NCBI GenBank assembly: GCA_963824085.1
Contig: CAWGNT010000018.1
Location: forward strand, 1-64,000
Direction of reading: 5' to 3'
Length of the DNA: 64,000 nucleotides
Source: JARRNE01 sp963824085
GTDB taxonomy: Bacteria; Pseudomonadota; Gammaproteobacteria; Chromatiales; Chromatiaceae
This document shows, in pieces, positions 28,645 through 37,850 of the stretch (positions are counted from its first letter, which is position 1; each line of letters starts with the position of its first letter). The notes below the pieces were generated by a model. That model was given only the letters and a program-made list of their open reading frames with translations, was not told the origin of the DNA and did no database searches. A program made the position numbers and the translations under genes.

Positions 28645-29190
28645 ATGATAAAGGTTATTGAGTTTTATCTGAACCATCAGTTTCCGCGGTTTCTGGTCTT
28701 TTCCGGGGTTGCGGCGTTGACGAACATGGGGGTGGGGTACCTGCTGTACGAGATGGTCGGTCTCAAGCGGGCGTGGAAATACGGTCTCTCGGTTGCGCTG
28801 GCTTTTCTGGCAGGCATGGCTGTGAGCTTCATCCTCAATCGACGATTCACATTTCCCGCCTCCGGCCGCCCGGTCCAGCGCGACGTGGTTACCTTTGCGA
28901 TCGTCTCCCTTGGGGGGCTCAGTCTGACTGTCGCGTTGGCGTATGTCTTCCGTGTGACCCTCGTGCCAATTTTGCTTTCCACTCCCTTTGTTGCCGGTCA
29001 CATGCCCCGGGCACTAAGCTGCGAGATGCTGAGCCACTATTCCGCGATTTTCTCGGTGACCTTATATTCCTTCGCTTTCCACAAGCTTTTTAGTTTTGGA
29101 AAGGGCATACGATATTACTTGGGTGAGCAAGTCGCAGTGGAGAAAGGCGGCTCCTTGTGTCCTGCCGAGAAGGTAGCGCGCTCGGGCTGA
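28645..29190 (+). CDS. gtrA: second GtrA-like protein
   Basis: 181 residues. The GtrA core is recognisable: PRFLVFSGVAALTNMGVGYL (helix 1), LSVALAFLAGMAVSFILNRR with the conserved Asn-Arg after helix 2, FTFPASG, and a last helix FSVTLYSFAFHKLFSF. It is longer than the minus-strand GtrA by an insertion between helices 3 and 4. Probably a second lipid-linked-sugar flippase. No GtrB gene is adjacent; an FAD oxidoreductase follows 130 bases later. Confidence 0.78.
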   Translation: MIKVIEFYLNHQFPRFLVFSGVAALTNMGVGYLLYEMVGLKRAWKYGLSVALAFLAGMAVSFILNRRFTFPASGRPVQRDVVTFAIVSLGGLSLTVALAYVFRVTLVPILLSTPFVAGHMPRALSCEMLSHYSAIFSVTLYSFAFHKLFSFGKGIRYYLGEQVAVEKGGSLCPAEKVARSG

Positions 29191-29320
29191 GCGAGACCCC
29201 TTGCAACCGGCAGGGCGCAAAGCCTATGTGTCAAGAACGACAAGTGCGGGGCCTCTTGGCGCCGCACATCCATACTGCGGGTAATGGGAAAAACCAATGC
29301 ACGAGAAGGTTTGAAGCCAC

Positions 29321-31019
29321 GTGTCACGAAAGACAGCGATCATCATCGGCGCTGGCCCGGCAGGCTTGACGGCTGCTTATGAGCTCGCCACCCGCTCGGA
29401 CATCCGGCCGATCGTCCTGGAGGCAAGCCGCTATCCCGGCGGGATCGCCCGTACCATCGAGCACAAGGGCAACCGAATCGACATTGGCGGGCATCGCTTC
29501 TTTTCGAAGTCTGACCGCGTGATGGATTGGTGGACGAGCATTCTTCCTATACAAAAGCTTGAGGTTCAAGGTCAATCCAGCATCGCAATTAACTATCACA
29601 ACAAGCGCCGCGAGCTGGCGGCGTCACCCGACGGGCCGAACCCTGCCGAATGCGATGAAGTTATACTGGTGCGGCGGCGGGTCTCCCGTATCCTGTTCGG
29701 CGGGCACTTATTTGATTACCCCCTGAAGCCAAGCCTAAAGACGCTGTCCGCCCTAGGGTGGACGAAGAGCATCAAGATCGCCGCGAGCTATGGGTGGGCG
29801 GCTGCGTTTCCGATGCGTCCGGAGCGGACCCTTGCGGACTTTTTGACGAATCGATTCGGGCGTGAGCTCTATGCTACCTTTTTTCGAGACTATACCGAGA
29901 AGGTCTGGGGTGTGCCGTGCGACCAGATCCCCGCGCATTGGGGTGCACAACGCATAAAGGGGCTTTCGATCTCGGCGCTTGTGAAGCATGCGTTTAAGTC
30001 TGTCTCCGCAAAAGGCGGCGACATTGCCCAGCAGGAGACGGAGACGAGCCTGATAGAGAACTTCCTCTACCCGAAGTATGGGCCGGGCCAGCTGTGGGAG
30101 AAGGTGGCCGGGTTGGTGGAGGGCAGAGGAGGCCGTGTGCTGTACAATACTCGCGTCGTAGGCACACGACACGTCCATGATGCGGTGCTATCCGTCGATG
30201 TGGAGGATTCGCAGGGAGTCCGGCATACAGTCCAAGGGGACTACTTTTTCTCTTCGATGCCGATTCGCGAGCTGATAGCTGGCTTGACGCCGGAAGCGCC
30301 GTCTAATGTCAAAGAGGTTGCCGAAGGGTTGGTCTATCGCGATTTTATGACGGTCGGCTTGTTGCTCAGTCGGCTATGTCTCGGTGGCAACGTCAGCGCT
30401 TACGAGCTTAGCGAACAGATACCAGACTGCTGGATCTACGTCCAGGAGCCACGCGTCAAGGTCGGTCGGCTTCAGATCTTCAATAATTGGAGTCCCTACA
30501 TGGTCGCCGATCCAGAAACGATCTGGATCGGCCTCGAGTATTTTGTCAACGAAGGCGATGCCATGTGGTCACTCTCGGACCACGAGGTGTTTCACTATGC
30601 AGTCGATGAGCTGATTAAGATTGGTGTCATTAACCGAGGGGACGTATTGGACCACGTTGTGATAAGAATGCCCAAGACTTATCCGGCCTATTTTGGGTCG
30701 TATGACCGCTTTTTGGAGATACGCGCAATATCTTGAACAATTCCAGAATCTATACCCGCTGGGCCGCAACGGCATGCACCGCTACAACAACCAGGACCAT
30801 TCCATGCTCACCGCAATGATTGCGGTTGATGGAATCGTATCGAGTACAGACGTCCGGAAGACACTTTGGAGTATCAATACGGAGAGGGACTATCATGAGA
30901 CGCGTTGCAGTAACGATGGAGTTGTATGGCCCGGCGGAATATTGGTTCGCCAGTTGTTACGTATAGGTCCCCGAAAATTGCTTCGTCGCTTACGCGCTGG
31001 TGACGGGCCGCCGTATTGA
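29321..31019 (+). CDS. FAD oxidoreductase, UDP-Galp mutase-like (one frame break)
   Basis: Flavoprotein with an N-terminal Rossmann motif IIGAGPAGLTAAYELA and RTIEHKGNRIDIGGHRFFS, typical of the amine-oxidase/UDP-galactopyranose-mutase-like group found in sugar clusters. The first frame stops at 30736 just before the conserved FAD-binding C-terminal motif. Removing G 30725 joins DRFLEIR to QYLEQFQNLYPLGRNGMHRY and NNQDHSMLTAMIAVDG, and the frame stays open to 31019; the natural end is probably near 30900. Start GTG 29321. The frame break is one inserted base, like those in the tad genes. Reaction unknown; sugar-nucleotide or lipid-linked-sugar redox is inferred. Confidence 0.75.
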
Positions 31020-31420
31020 CGGCCATCTCACGGCACAGCGCCACCACGAGCGCCTGGAACAGCTGGATAAAGGCGCTGCCCGCGGGCGCCCAGGGTGGGC
31101 TCAGCTGGGAGGTGTTTCCGCGCTTTGCGCAGCGTGCCGCGGCAGGTTGGCATGATCGCGGAGGTCGACACCAAACGACACGAGGTCGGGCTGATGGCTA
31201 TTAGAGTTCGCGAAAGGCCCCGTCGCCGATCGGCTAACGGTACTACCGAACCGCGCGTCGCGGCATGCGCGCAAGCCAGGGCTGGGAGGCAACCCAACGC
31301 TGGGGCGCGGAAACGGCAGGGCCAAGTCGGCACGCTCGGCACAACACGACCCCAACGAAACAGCGACGTTGATACCGTGAACGGTCGCTGGACGCGATTC
31401 CATCGGTTTCGGCGCTTGCT
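31020..31420. other. 401-bp gap
   Basis: Nothing recognised. Frames are short and without family resemblance. Confidence 0.3.
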
Positions 31421-32722
31421 TCAGGCCGGCGATTCTGGGTCCGCTATCACTGACGCCTGCGCAAGAACCAGCAGGCTTAGCACGACGAACCAATAGTTGG
31501 CGAAGGCCTGGGTGCCGAGCAGGAAGAATACGGCTAGCACTGCTGCCGACGTAACGAAGGTGGTGCTGCGATTGACTGCGCACCGCCCGAGCAGCGCCGC
31601 TGCAACCACCGCCGCCGTTACCGCGAGCCATGGGGTCAGCGGGAGACGGGTCCCAAAGGCGGCAACCAGTCCGAAGAGTGTGAGTCCGTCGGCCCGAGGC
31701 GGCTGGTCGGCGTGGAACTTGACTAGGGCATCGAGGGCTTGTTGCCAGCCCCACATCACGGCCACACCGACGGTGACGCTGGCGACACCCAGAGCGACGG
31801 CTCTGTGGATCGGTAAGAGGGACCGGGCCTGCAAGACTATGACGCCCAGAACGGCGAAGTACTGCTTGGATGCGAGTACCAGGCCGAGCAAGAGCGACCT
31901 GAGTATGGGGAACTGAAACCACGCTGCCCATGCCAGGGCGGCCAGAGCAATGCTGATTGGTTCGGTCCAACCGGCCCAGAGCATGAGTGCCCAGGCGGGT
32001 TGGACACTGAGTGTCCAACCGTGGATGAGAACATCTCGACGACGGCGTGCGGTGACGGCGAAGACGGCGGCTGAGACCACCCAGGCCAGTCCAGTGATGA
32101 TCCGAGGCTCACCGAAGGCCGTGCCCGCCACCGCATACGTGAACAGGATTAGCGGGGGATAGGCGTAGCCCTCAATGACCTTACCCTCTGCGCCTGGTGC
32201 GCCGTTGAAAATCCTCAGATCGGTCCAGGGATTGCCGCCTTCCCGCGTGATAGTTCCGGCCTGGTCGTGGAGGAACCACACGTCGGTCGTTTCATTGGGC
32301 ATAACCGCGAGCAGCGTCGCTACCGAAACGATCGAGTGCAGGACCAGGACGACGCGGCTGAGCTGAGGAGTTCGAAGAGTCAGGTAGGCTCCGACCGCCC
32401 CCGCCCCCGCCAGCGCCAATGCGACACACCAGTATGTTGTCCCAAACGCTGTGCCAAGCAGATAGGGCGAGAGTGCACCGGCGACCACGACCGTCGGGAT
32501 CACGATCCTCGGCAACTCACACGAAGGCGGACGAAAGGGTTCTCGGAGGAGGCCAAGGGTCGCGATCAGAGCCAGTAGCGGTCCGACCGCGGATCCAGTG
32601 CCGACGCCCGACGACAGGGCGGAGAGGATTAACACGAGGGCAAGGGTCCCGATGGGCCTGTGCCGACCGACCACATCGGTTTCAACCGGGGATGAATTTG
32701 CCGTGGGGTGCGAGTCGGCCAT
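31421..32722 (-). CDS. polytopic membrane protein, GT87-like
   Basis: 433 residues with eleven or twelve helices and a very Ala/Val/Leu-rich composition. GT87-like traits: TTDVWFLHDQAGTITREGGN in the first outer loop, VIEGYAYPPLILFTYAVAG (YPP motif) and LLGLVLASKQYFAVLGVIVL (Lys loop). Composition resembles actinobacterial members more than its neighbours do, so separate acquisition is possible. ATG 32722. No partner on the same strand is closer than the gene at 33107. Confidence 0.62.
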   Translation of the reverse strand: MADSHPTANSSPVETDVVGRHRPIGTLALVLILSALSSGVGTGSAVGPLLALIATLGLLREPFRPPSCELPRIVIPTVVVAGALSPYLLGTAFGTTYWCVALALAGAGAVGAYLTLRTPQLSRVVLVLHSIVSVATLLAVMPNETTDVWFLHDQAGTITREGGNPWTDLRIFNGAPGAEGKVIEGYAYPPLILFTYAVAGTAFGEPRIITGLAWVVSAAVFAVTARRRRDVLIHGWTLSVQPAWALMLWAGWTEPISIALAALAWAAWFQFPILRSLLLGLVLASKQYFAVLGVIVLQARSLLPIHRAVALGVASVTVGVAVMWGWQQALDALVKFHADQPPRADGLTLFGLVAAFGTRLPLTPWLAVTAAVVAAALLGRCAVNRSTTFVTSAAVLAVFFLLGTQAFANYWFVVLSLLVLAQASVIADPESPA

Positions 32723-33106
32723 TCCGAGACACTATGGCACGCCGGGCTGGCCGCGCCAATCCATGCGTCGTGGCGACTGATTCTTCAAGGCGCTGGTCGG
32801 GTGGACCGATGTCGTATAGTGTTCGGGAAGCTCGAACCGTAAACCTCCCTTGACTCGTCGAAGGCCGAGCGAACTACGCCCCGGTGCATAGTAGCCTCAT
32901 TTTCAACAATAGCAAGGCCCGCCGCGCCACGGTCGGGTTGGGGAGACACCTGGACCCCAAGGATGGATAGACCCGGGCGGACGTCAATTCCGCGTTGAAG
33001 GGCCGTGGTCCATTTCTCGCCGGCTGAAGCTATGCCCTCCCCACGATGAGGTTCGAGTCTGACGCCCCACCCCGATAACGCGCAATGCTACGCCATCGAC
33101 GGCGGG
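32723..33106. other. 384-bp gap
   Basis: Nothing recognised on either strand. Confidence 0.3.
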
Positions 33107-34237
33107 TTACGGATCGCCAACATTGGAAGACGCCGCTGATGCACGCACCAAATCAGCCATGGCCGCGACGCCGGCGGGAATGCCTAATGACCATAATGGA
33201 AGATAGATCAATCCCCAGTAAAAGTTCATCGGGTGATAGCCAAGGACCAGAAAAGCAGCGATATACCCCAGCGCGACCGCTCGGTCGAACAGCAGGGGGG
33301 GCTTTTTCCATCCAATTAGTCCAACCACGCCGACGGGAAAGACGACTGCGCATACCCATGGTGCCGCATGGTTGAACAGTGGATACATCTGGGCGGTCGC
33401 AAGAACGAAGCGCCACCCTTCGAATTGGAGCCAGCCGCTTTGGCGCGTTAGATCGTTTGGACCGATGTGCCCGAGCACGTGATATATGTGAACGGCGTAG
33501 TAGATGGCCCACAACGTGAGGCCGATCAGCCAGTACGCAAGAGCTCGCCATTGCCGACGATGGGCGCAGAAAACAAGCGCCATTATGACCGCGAGCATCG
33601 CGTGTTCGCGCATCAACAGGGCGAGGATCCCAAAAAGGGCTGCCAGCGCAAATTTATCACGTGCGATGAGCATGGCGGCGATGAACAAGAAGAGGCCGCA
33701 CCACGTATCCGCCAGGAACAAATAAGGTTCACTACAACCAGGTACCACGGCCGCGGTGACAAAAAGTGTGGACGGTATCGCGATCCAACGGGGTTCGGTT
33801 CTTAGGACGCTGTAGGCAAGGATGATGCCGAGTATCGTCAACCCGATTAGCGTGATCCGGGCAATCAGCGGCGAGATCGTGGCTAATGTCCAGAGATGTG
33901 CTGGAGAACGCCAGGCAAAGGGTGAGCCGCTCGGGTAGTGCCGCGAACGGAGTTCGCTCGCGAGCACTCGGTAAAAGGACTCTCCTGCGCTGACGCGCTT
34001 TACGACGCTTCTGTAGAAATCAAGGTCGGCACTGTGACTCGCATTACGCTCGTGGTGAATTGAGGATCGGTTCGGGTGAGAGAGCCCGTCGGTTCCATTA
34101 CGCTGTATGACGAAGCCCAACTTCTTAGTGAAAAAAGAGTCAGTTTCTACCCGGTCGACGCCGAAGCCTATGAGAACGAGCAACAGGGCCAAGATCAAGA
34201 GCGCAGGCATGCGGCCAATAGAAGCAAACCATGTCAT
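33107..34237 (-). CDS. polytopic membrane protein, GT-C-like
   Basis: 376 residues, nine or ten helices. The first outer loop reads SHSADLDFYRSVVKRVSAGE with YRVLASELRSRHYPSGSPF and WRSPAHLWTLATIS, close to the Asp...Tyr-Tyr...Arg-Pro layout of several bacterial GT-C families. Catalytic role therefore likely but not proven. ATG 34237. It ends the membrane-glycosyltransferase region; the duplicated region starts 95 bases beyond its start. Confidence 0.58.
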   Translation of the reverse strand: MTWFASIGRMPALLILALLLVLIGFGVDRVETDSFFTKKLGFVIQRNGTDGLSHPNRSSIHHERNASHSADLDFYRSVVKRVSAGESFYRVLASELRSRHYPSGSPFAWRSPAHLWTLATISPLIARITLIGLTILGIILAYSVLRTEPRWIAIPSTLFVTAAVVPGCSEPYLFLADTWCGLFLFIAAMLIARDKFALAALFGILALLMREHAMLAVIMALVFCAHRRQWRALAYWLIGLTLWAIYYAVHIYHVLGHIGPNDLTRQSGWLQFEGWRFVLATAQMYPLFNHAAPWVCAVVFPVGVVGLIGWKKPPLLFDRAVALGYIAAFLVLGYHPMNFYWGLIYLPLWSLGIPAGVAAMADLVRASAASSNVGDP

Positions 34238-34332
34238 ACCGCCGGGATGTTACTTGCGCGAAGCTGGGGCTTCGGCCGGTATTGGGAACAAGAGCGCTAC
34301 GACGTTAAGTCCGAATACGACCACTTGGGTGA

Positions 34333-35584
34333 TCAGGATCGGTTGGCGCGACGCCGGTTCTTTTCGATGCTTGGTGAATTATCCGTCTGCAGGTCGGATA
34401 TGCCCCGGCCTACGGTTGGGACCGAGCGGATGACGGGGCCGGTCTTGGCCTTTGAGCCGAACTTGGCGGTGACCTGTTTGACGTAGTTCTTGGTCTCGGC
34501 GTACGGGGGAATGCCGCCGTGCCGATCGACCGCCTTCTCGCCCGCGTTGTAGCCGGCCAGCGCGAGGGTGAGGTCGCCTTTGAAGTAGTCGAGCAGCCAG
34601 CGCATGTAGGACATGCCGCCGCGGAGGTTGTCCACCGGGTCCCAGACGTTGTGCACGCCGAAGCGCTCGGCGGTCTCGGGGATGAGCTGCATGAGTCCCT
34701 GGGCGTTCTTGGAGGACTTGGCGCTCGGGTTGAAGTTGGATTCGACCTGCGACCATGGCGAGGACGAGCTCAGGGTCGAGGCGGTAGCTCGGGGCCAGGG
34801 TGCGGATCAGGGCCTCGATATCGCGCTTGCCCACCTCGCGGACGACGACGGCAGGGGTTGCGGCGGGCTTTGTGGAGGCTGTTTCAGTACCGTTCGCAGG
34901 TCTGGGGATGGTTCTCGCCACCATCGCTTCCCGCATGACGCATTCAGTTCCTTGTGGAATCTCCGCGTTCTCGGCCCCGAGCCTGCGAAGCTGCTCGTTG
35001 GCGCGCTCGTTCTTTGCCGCGGCCGCCGCCTTGAACCACTGGGCGGCGAGGATTTCGTCCACCTTTCCGGCGCGACCGGTGGAATAGATCCAGCCGAGCT
35101 GATAGGCCGCGTCCGCGTAACCGAGATCTGCCGCTTGGCAGAAGAGCTGAATGGCGCGGTCGAGGTTCTGGGGTGCGCCGATGCCGTACTGGTAGCGTTT
35201 GCCGAGCTCGAGCAGGGCTTGCGGGCTGGCGGCCTGTGCGGTGCTTTTCGGCTGGGGAGGGGTTGTCTCGGCGTAGATTGCCGAGGCGGCGAAGAGTAGG
35301 AGGAGGGCCAGCGGTCGGACCCTTCGGGCTGAGGCGAGGTTGGGGAAGATCGAGCGGCACAGCTTCCGAACGATTTCTCGTCCGGAAGAACTCGGATTCG
35401 GCGTGCTTCCAGCGCTTGCAGGCGTGACAGCGTCAGGAAGGGTGATTTGGCAGAACCCCCGCGCGCGAATCGAAGTTATGATTTTTGCCTCCCGCAAATC
35501 TGCCAGCGCTTGGCACCCCTCACCCCGACCCTCTCCCCAAAGGGGTGAGGGGCTACGCTGCGGCGCCCCGGTCAGATCAGTCAA
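34333..35584 (-). pseudogene. Sel1/SLT lytic transglycosylase, frameshifted copy
   Basis: Secreted muramidase-type lytic transglycosylase. N-terminal signal region (RPLALLLLFAASAIYA), two Sel1-like repeats (LLELGKRYQYGIGAPQNLDR, AAYQLGWIYSTGRAG), then the SLT domain. Compared with the intact copy, one extra C is present at 34746-34747 (ttcgacctgcg instead of ttcgactgcg), so translation leaves the frame just after LVLAMVA, before the catalytic Glu of VESNF. The remaining frame still encodes GLMQLIPETAERFG and AGYNAG. The start is uncertain: the ATG at 35584 runs through a dispersed repeat. Confidence 0.8.
35514..35556. repeat. dispersed CCCTCTCC hairpin repeat
   Basis: cacccctcaccccgaccctc followed by tccccaaaggggtgagggg. 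It is inside the apparent 5' end of the transglycosylase gene and is repeated exactly at 39028-39070 in copy 2. Related forms lie near 5508, 16244 and 57178. Confidence 0.55.
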
Positions 35585-35767
35585 TTTCGCGCGTCAACAA
35601 TATTCCGGCCTGGCGTTTCTGGCAACAGCTCAATGGGTTACACGGGCTTTTTGTGTGATGTGGCGCAAGTTCTTGCGTCTGAGCAGCGGCGCCGGAACAG
35701 ATCGGCGCGGCTGGACGGTGAAGTTTCTGTGACGAAGTCGGTGTCGTAGAGCGTGGGTGGGGATTGG

Positions 35768-35816
35768 GAAGCAGAGCTTGGGGGAGGGGTCCCCAAGCGG
35801 AGCTTTGGGGACGAGG
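35768..35816. repeat. GTCCCCAAGC hairpin element, copy 1
   Basis: Inverted repeat gtccccaagc (35789-35798) with gctttggggac (35802-35812), after gaagcagagcttggggg. The same element occurs at 39282-39330 and 40508-40560. Each copy lies beside an Rpn/DUF4351 gene. Confidence 0.6.
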
Positions 35817-35952
35817 ATGCTGTGGGGTTTGTCGGGGCTACCGCGGTTGATGGGCACGTTGGCTTTGCCGTCCTACGGCCCCGGGGCCCGGGATCGATGG
35901 GCGGCGGGGATGCCGCGACCGGTCGAGGGATTGGGGATCGCGAGGCGGCAGG

Positions 35953-36438
35953 TCAGCGGAAGACCTCTTCCAGGGTGGTCGCCGTTAGGACCCGCTCCGA
36001 CCAGTCGAGTAGGCGCTGCTCGTCGGCGTTCGCGATGCGCTGGCGCACGGGCTCCGGGACGGCGCTGAACTTGCGCTCCAGCAGCCGGAGGAGGACGGCG
36101 GCCTCTCCGCTTTGCCTACCCTGCTGAACGCCCTGCCGCATTCCCTGCTCGATGCCCAGGGAACGACCTTCGGTGCGGAAGCGCTCGGCAAAGGTGCTCA
36201 TGAGATTGGCCTCGTCGGTGTATTCGCTTTGGTAGCGTTGCCGCTCATTGTCATCGAGCCCGGCGTAGATGTCGATGAAATCGAGGTACTTAAGTTGCTT
36301 TTCCGGGTCTGGCTCCAGGCGTGCGAGGCCGCGAACCGCCTGTGCGTAGACCTCAACACGCTGCGCCGGCGCATACTTCATGTTGGGTAGGTTCAGTCGT
36401 GCCACAAGGTTGTCGCTGTCGCGGTAGTGCTCGAAGGG
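35953..36438 (-). pseudogene. Rpn/DUF4351 family gene, 5'-truncated copy
   Basis: C-terminal 162 codons of the gene that is intact at 39469-40407. The identical part runs from IPFEHYRDSDNLVARLNLPN through the coiled GMRQGVQQGRQSGEAAVLLR to the DUF4351 end LLDWSERVLTATTLEEVFR. The first 150 residues, which hold the PD-(D/E)XK nuclease core, are missing; similarity stops abruptly at 36438, about 120 bases before the divergent Uma2 gene. The truncated protein also lacks an 8-residue Gln-Gly-Ile-Glu repeat present in the other copy. Confidence 0.85.
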
Positions 36439-36559
36439 AATGGAGTCCGGGGAGACAAGTTGGCGGGACGACGGCAGGTGCGGATGATGGGGCGTTTGCG
36501 CGACATCCACGTCCGTCGGGTCTAAGCTACGAGACCATTGAGACCACCGGAACGCCGTT

Positions 36560-37153
36560 ATGGGACTTCCGCAACGCGACCCAAACCTGCACACCTACGC
36601 AGACTACCTGACCTGGCCAGACGAGGCACGCTGCGAGCTGATCGACGGCGTTGCCTATCTGATGACCCCAGCGCCGACATTGAGCCACCAGGACTTTGTG
36701 GGGGAGATCTATCGCCAGCTGGCGAATGCCCTCGAAGGCCAGCCCTGCCGCGCCTTTATCGCACCGGTAGACGTACGGCTGCCCAAAGCCGATGAGTCGG
36801 ACGAGCAGGTCGATACCGTGGTGCAGCCGGACGTCCTGGTCGTCTGCAGCTCGGACAAACTAGATCGACGAGGGCTGCGTGGTGCGCCGGACTTGGTGAT
36901 CGAAGTGCTTTCCCCTGCGACAGCGACCCATGACCACGTGCGCAAGCGGCGTGTCTACGAGCGAGCCGGGGTCCTGGAGTATTGGCTTGTCCATCCCTAT
37001 GACCGGATGGTCACCATCTACCGGCTGAAAGCCAAAGAGTTTGGCAAGCCTGAAATTCGCGACCTGGCCGAACCGACACCGGTGGGGATCCTGCCGGGGA
37101 CGGCAATCGTCTGGGAGGGCTTGCTAGCACGGGTTCCCCAGCCGGATTACTGA
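36560..37153 (+). CDS. Uma2-family (DUF820) nuclease-fold protein
   Basis: 197-residue PD-(D/E)XK-fold protein of the Uma2 family, common in mobile and repeat-rich regions; biochemical role largely unknown. Visible core: ELIDGVAYLMTPAPTLSHQD with the first acidic residue, VVQPDVLVVCSSDKLD, PDLVIEVLSPATATHDH and KRRVYERAGVLEYWLVHP, the family order Glu-Asp-ExK-like and Tyr-Trp-Leu. ATG 36560. Divergent from the truncated Rpn gene and followed by the 73-bp tandem repeat. Its presence at the break in duplication copy 1 suggests it came in with the rearrangement. Confidence 0.85.
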   Translation: MGLPQRDPNLHTYADYLTWPDEARCELIDGVAYLMTPAPTLSHQDFVGEIYRQLANALEGQPCRAFIAPVDVRLPKADESDEQVDTVVQPDVLVVCSSDKLDRRGLRGAPDLVIEVLSPATATHDHVRKRRVYERAGVLEYWLVHPYDRMVTIYRLKAKEFGKPEIRDLAEPTPVGILPGTAIVWEGLLARVPQPDY

Positions 37154-37490
37154 CGGCCATCACGTGGCTGTTATTTGTGAGACTGGGGTGGGGCTCTCGG
37201 GTGGGCGGAAAGCGGATCGCGCCCACACGATCTGACGCCGGCGTGTCGATGCGGCTCCTGCCACGGTGACGTAGCGACACGTCGATGACAGTCGTCCGAA
37301 CACTGCCCGATGAGCTCAAGACAATTAACCTGCGTGCGCGCCGCGACAGGGGCCTCGGCTGGGGAACTTGTGCCGAGTTTCTTCCAATTCGGCGATCCAG
37401 CGGTACGAGCCGGCAGAGAGCTTCGCCGCTTTTCGTAAAGGGGGACAGGAGGTCGGCGGGCTCAAGGGACGGAATTAGGTGCCAGCTGTG
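37154..37490. other. 337-bp gap after the Uma2 gene
   Basis: No gene recognised. An isolated piece of the downstream repeat (ttttcgtaaaggggga) is seen at 37433-37448. Confidence 0.35.
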
Positions 37491-37832
37491 GGGAAATCCC
37501 CCCGGCCCCCCTTTGGCAAAGGGGGGAGGGTTGCGGCCGGAGCACGAGCTCCGCCAGCCGGGCGGTCGTTTCCCCCGGCCCCCCTTTGGCAAAGGGGGGA
37601 GGGTTGCGGCCGGAGCACGAGCTGCGTCAGGCGGGCGGTAGTTTCCCCCGGCCCCCCCATTGGCAAAGGGGGGAGGGTTGCTGCCGGAGCACGAGCTGCG
37701 CCAGGCGGGCGGTAGTTTCCCCCGGCCCCCCATTGGCAAAGGGGGGAGGGTTGCGGCCGGAGCACGAGCTCCGCCAGCCGGGCGGTCGTTTCCCCCGGCC
37801 CCCTTTGAAAAAGGAGGGAGGGTTGCCGCCAA
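37491..37832. repeat. 73-bp tandem repeat with hairpin (about 4.6 units)
   Basis: Five starts of a unit with period 72-74 bp (gcaaagggggg centred near 37520, 37593, 37666, 37738 and a variant near 37812). Each unit has a perfect hairpin, ccccccttt-ggc-aaagggggg or ccccccattggcaaagg variant, and a constant part ttgcggccggagcacgagct. Units differ by a few alternating changes (ccgccagccggg or cgtcaggcggg), indicating unequal crossing over. Lies immediately after transglycosylase copy 2. Not a CRISPR: there are no variable spacers. Confidence 0.85.
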
Positions 37833-37850
37833 GATTGGCGGGAGGGGGCG

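Larger units (their letters stand above)
34333..36438. repeat. direct duplication, copy 1 (decayed)
   Basis: About 2.1 kb repeated at 37851-39978 in the same orientation. Both hold a lytic transglycosylase gene and an Rpn/DUF4351 gene. Sequence is near identical from about 34520 to 36438 including the non-coding spacer, while the 3' end of the transglycosylase has diverged, which suggests duplication followed by gene conversion. Copy 1 has a frameshift in the first gene and a lost 5' end in the second. Confidence 0.85.

Noticed and set aside
37491..37832. CRISPR array
   Set aside because: Units are contiguous 73-bp tandem repeats without variable spacers, and no cas gene is nearby.
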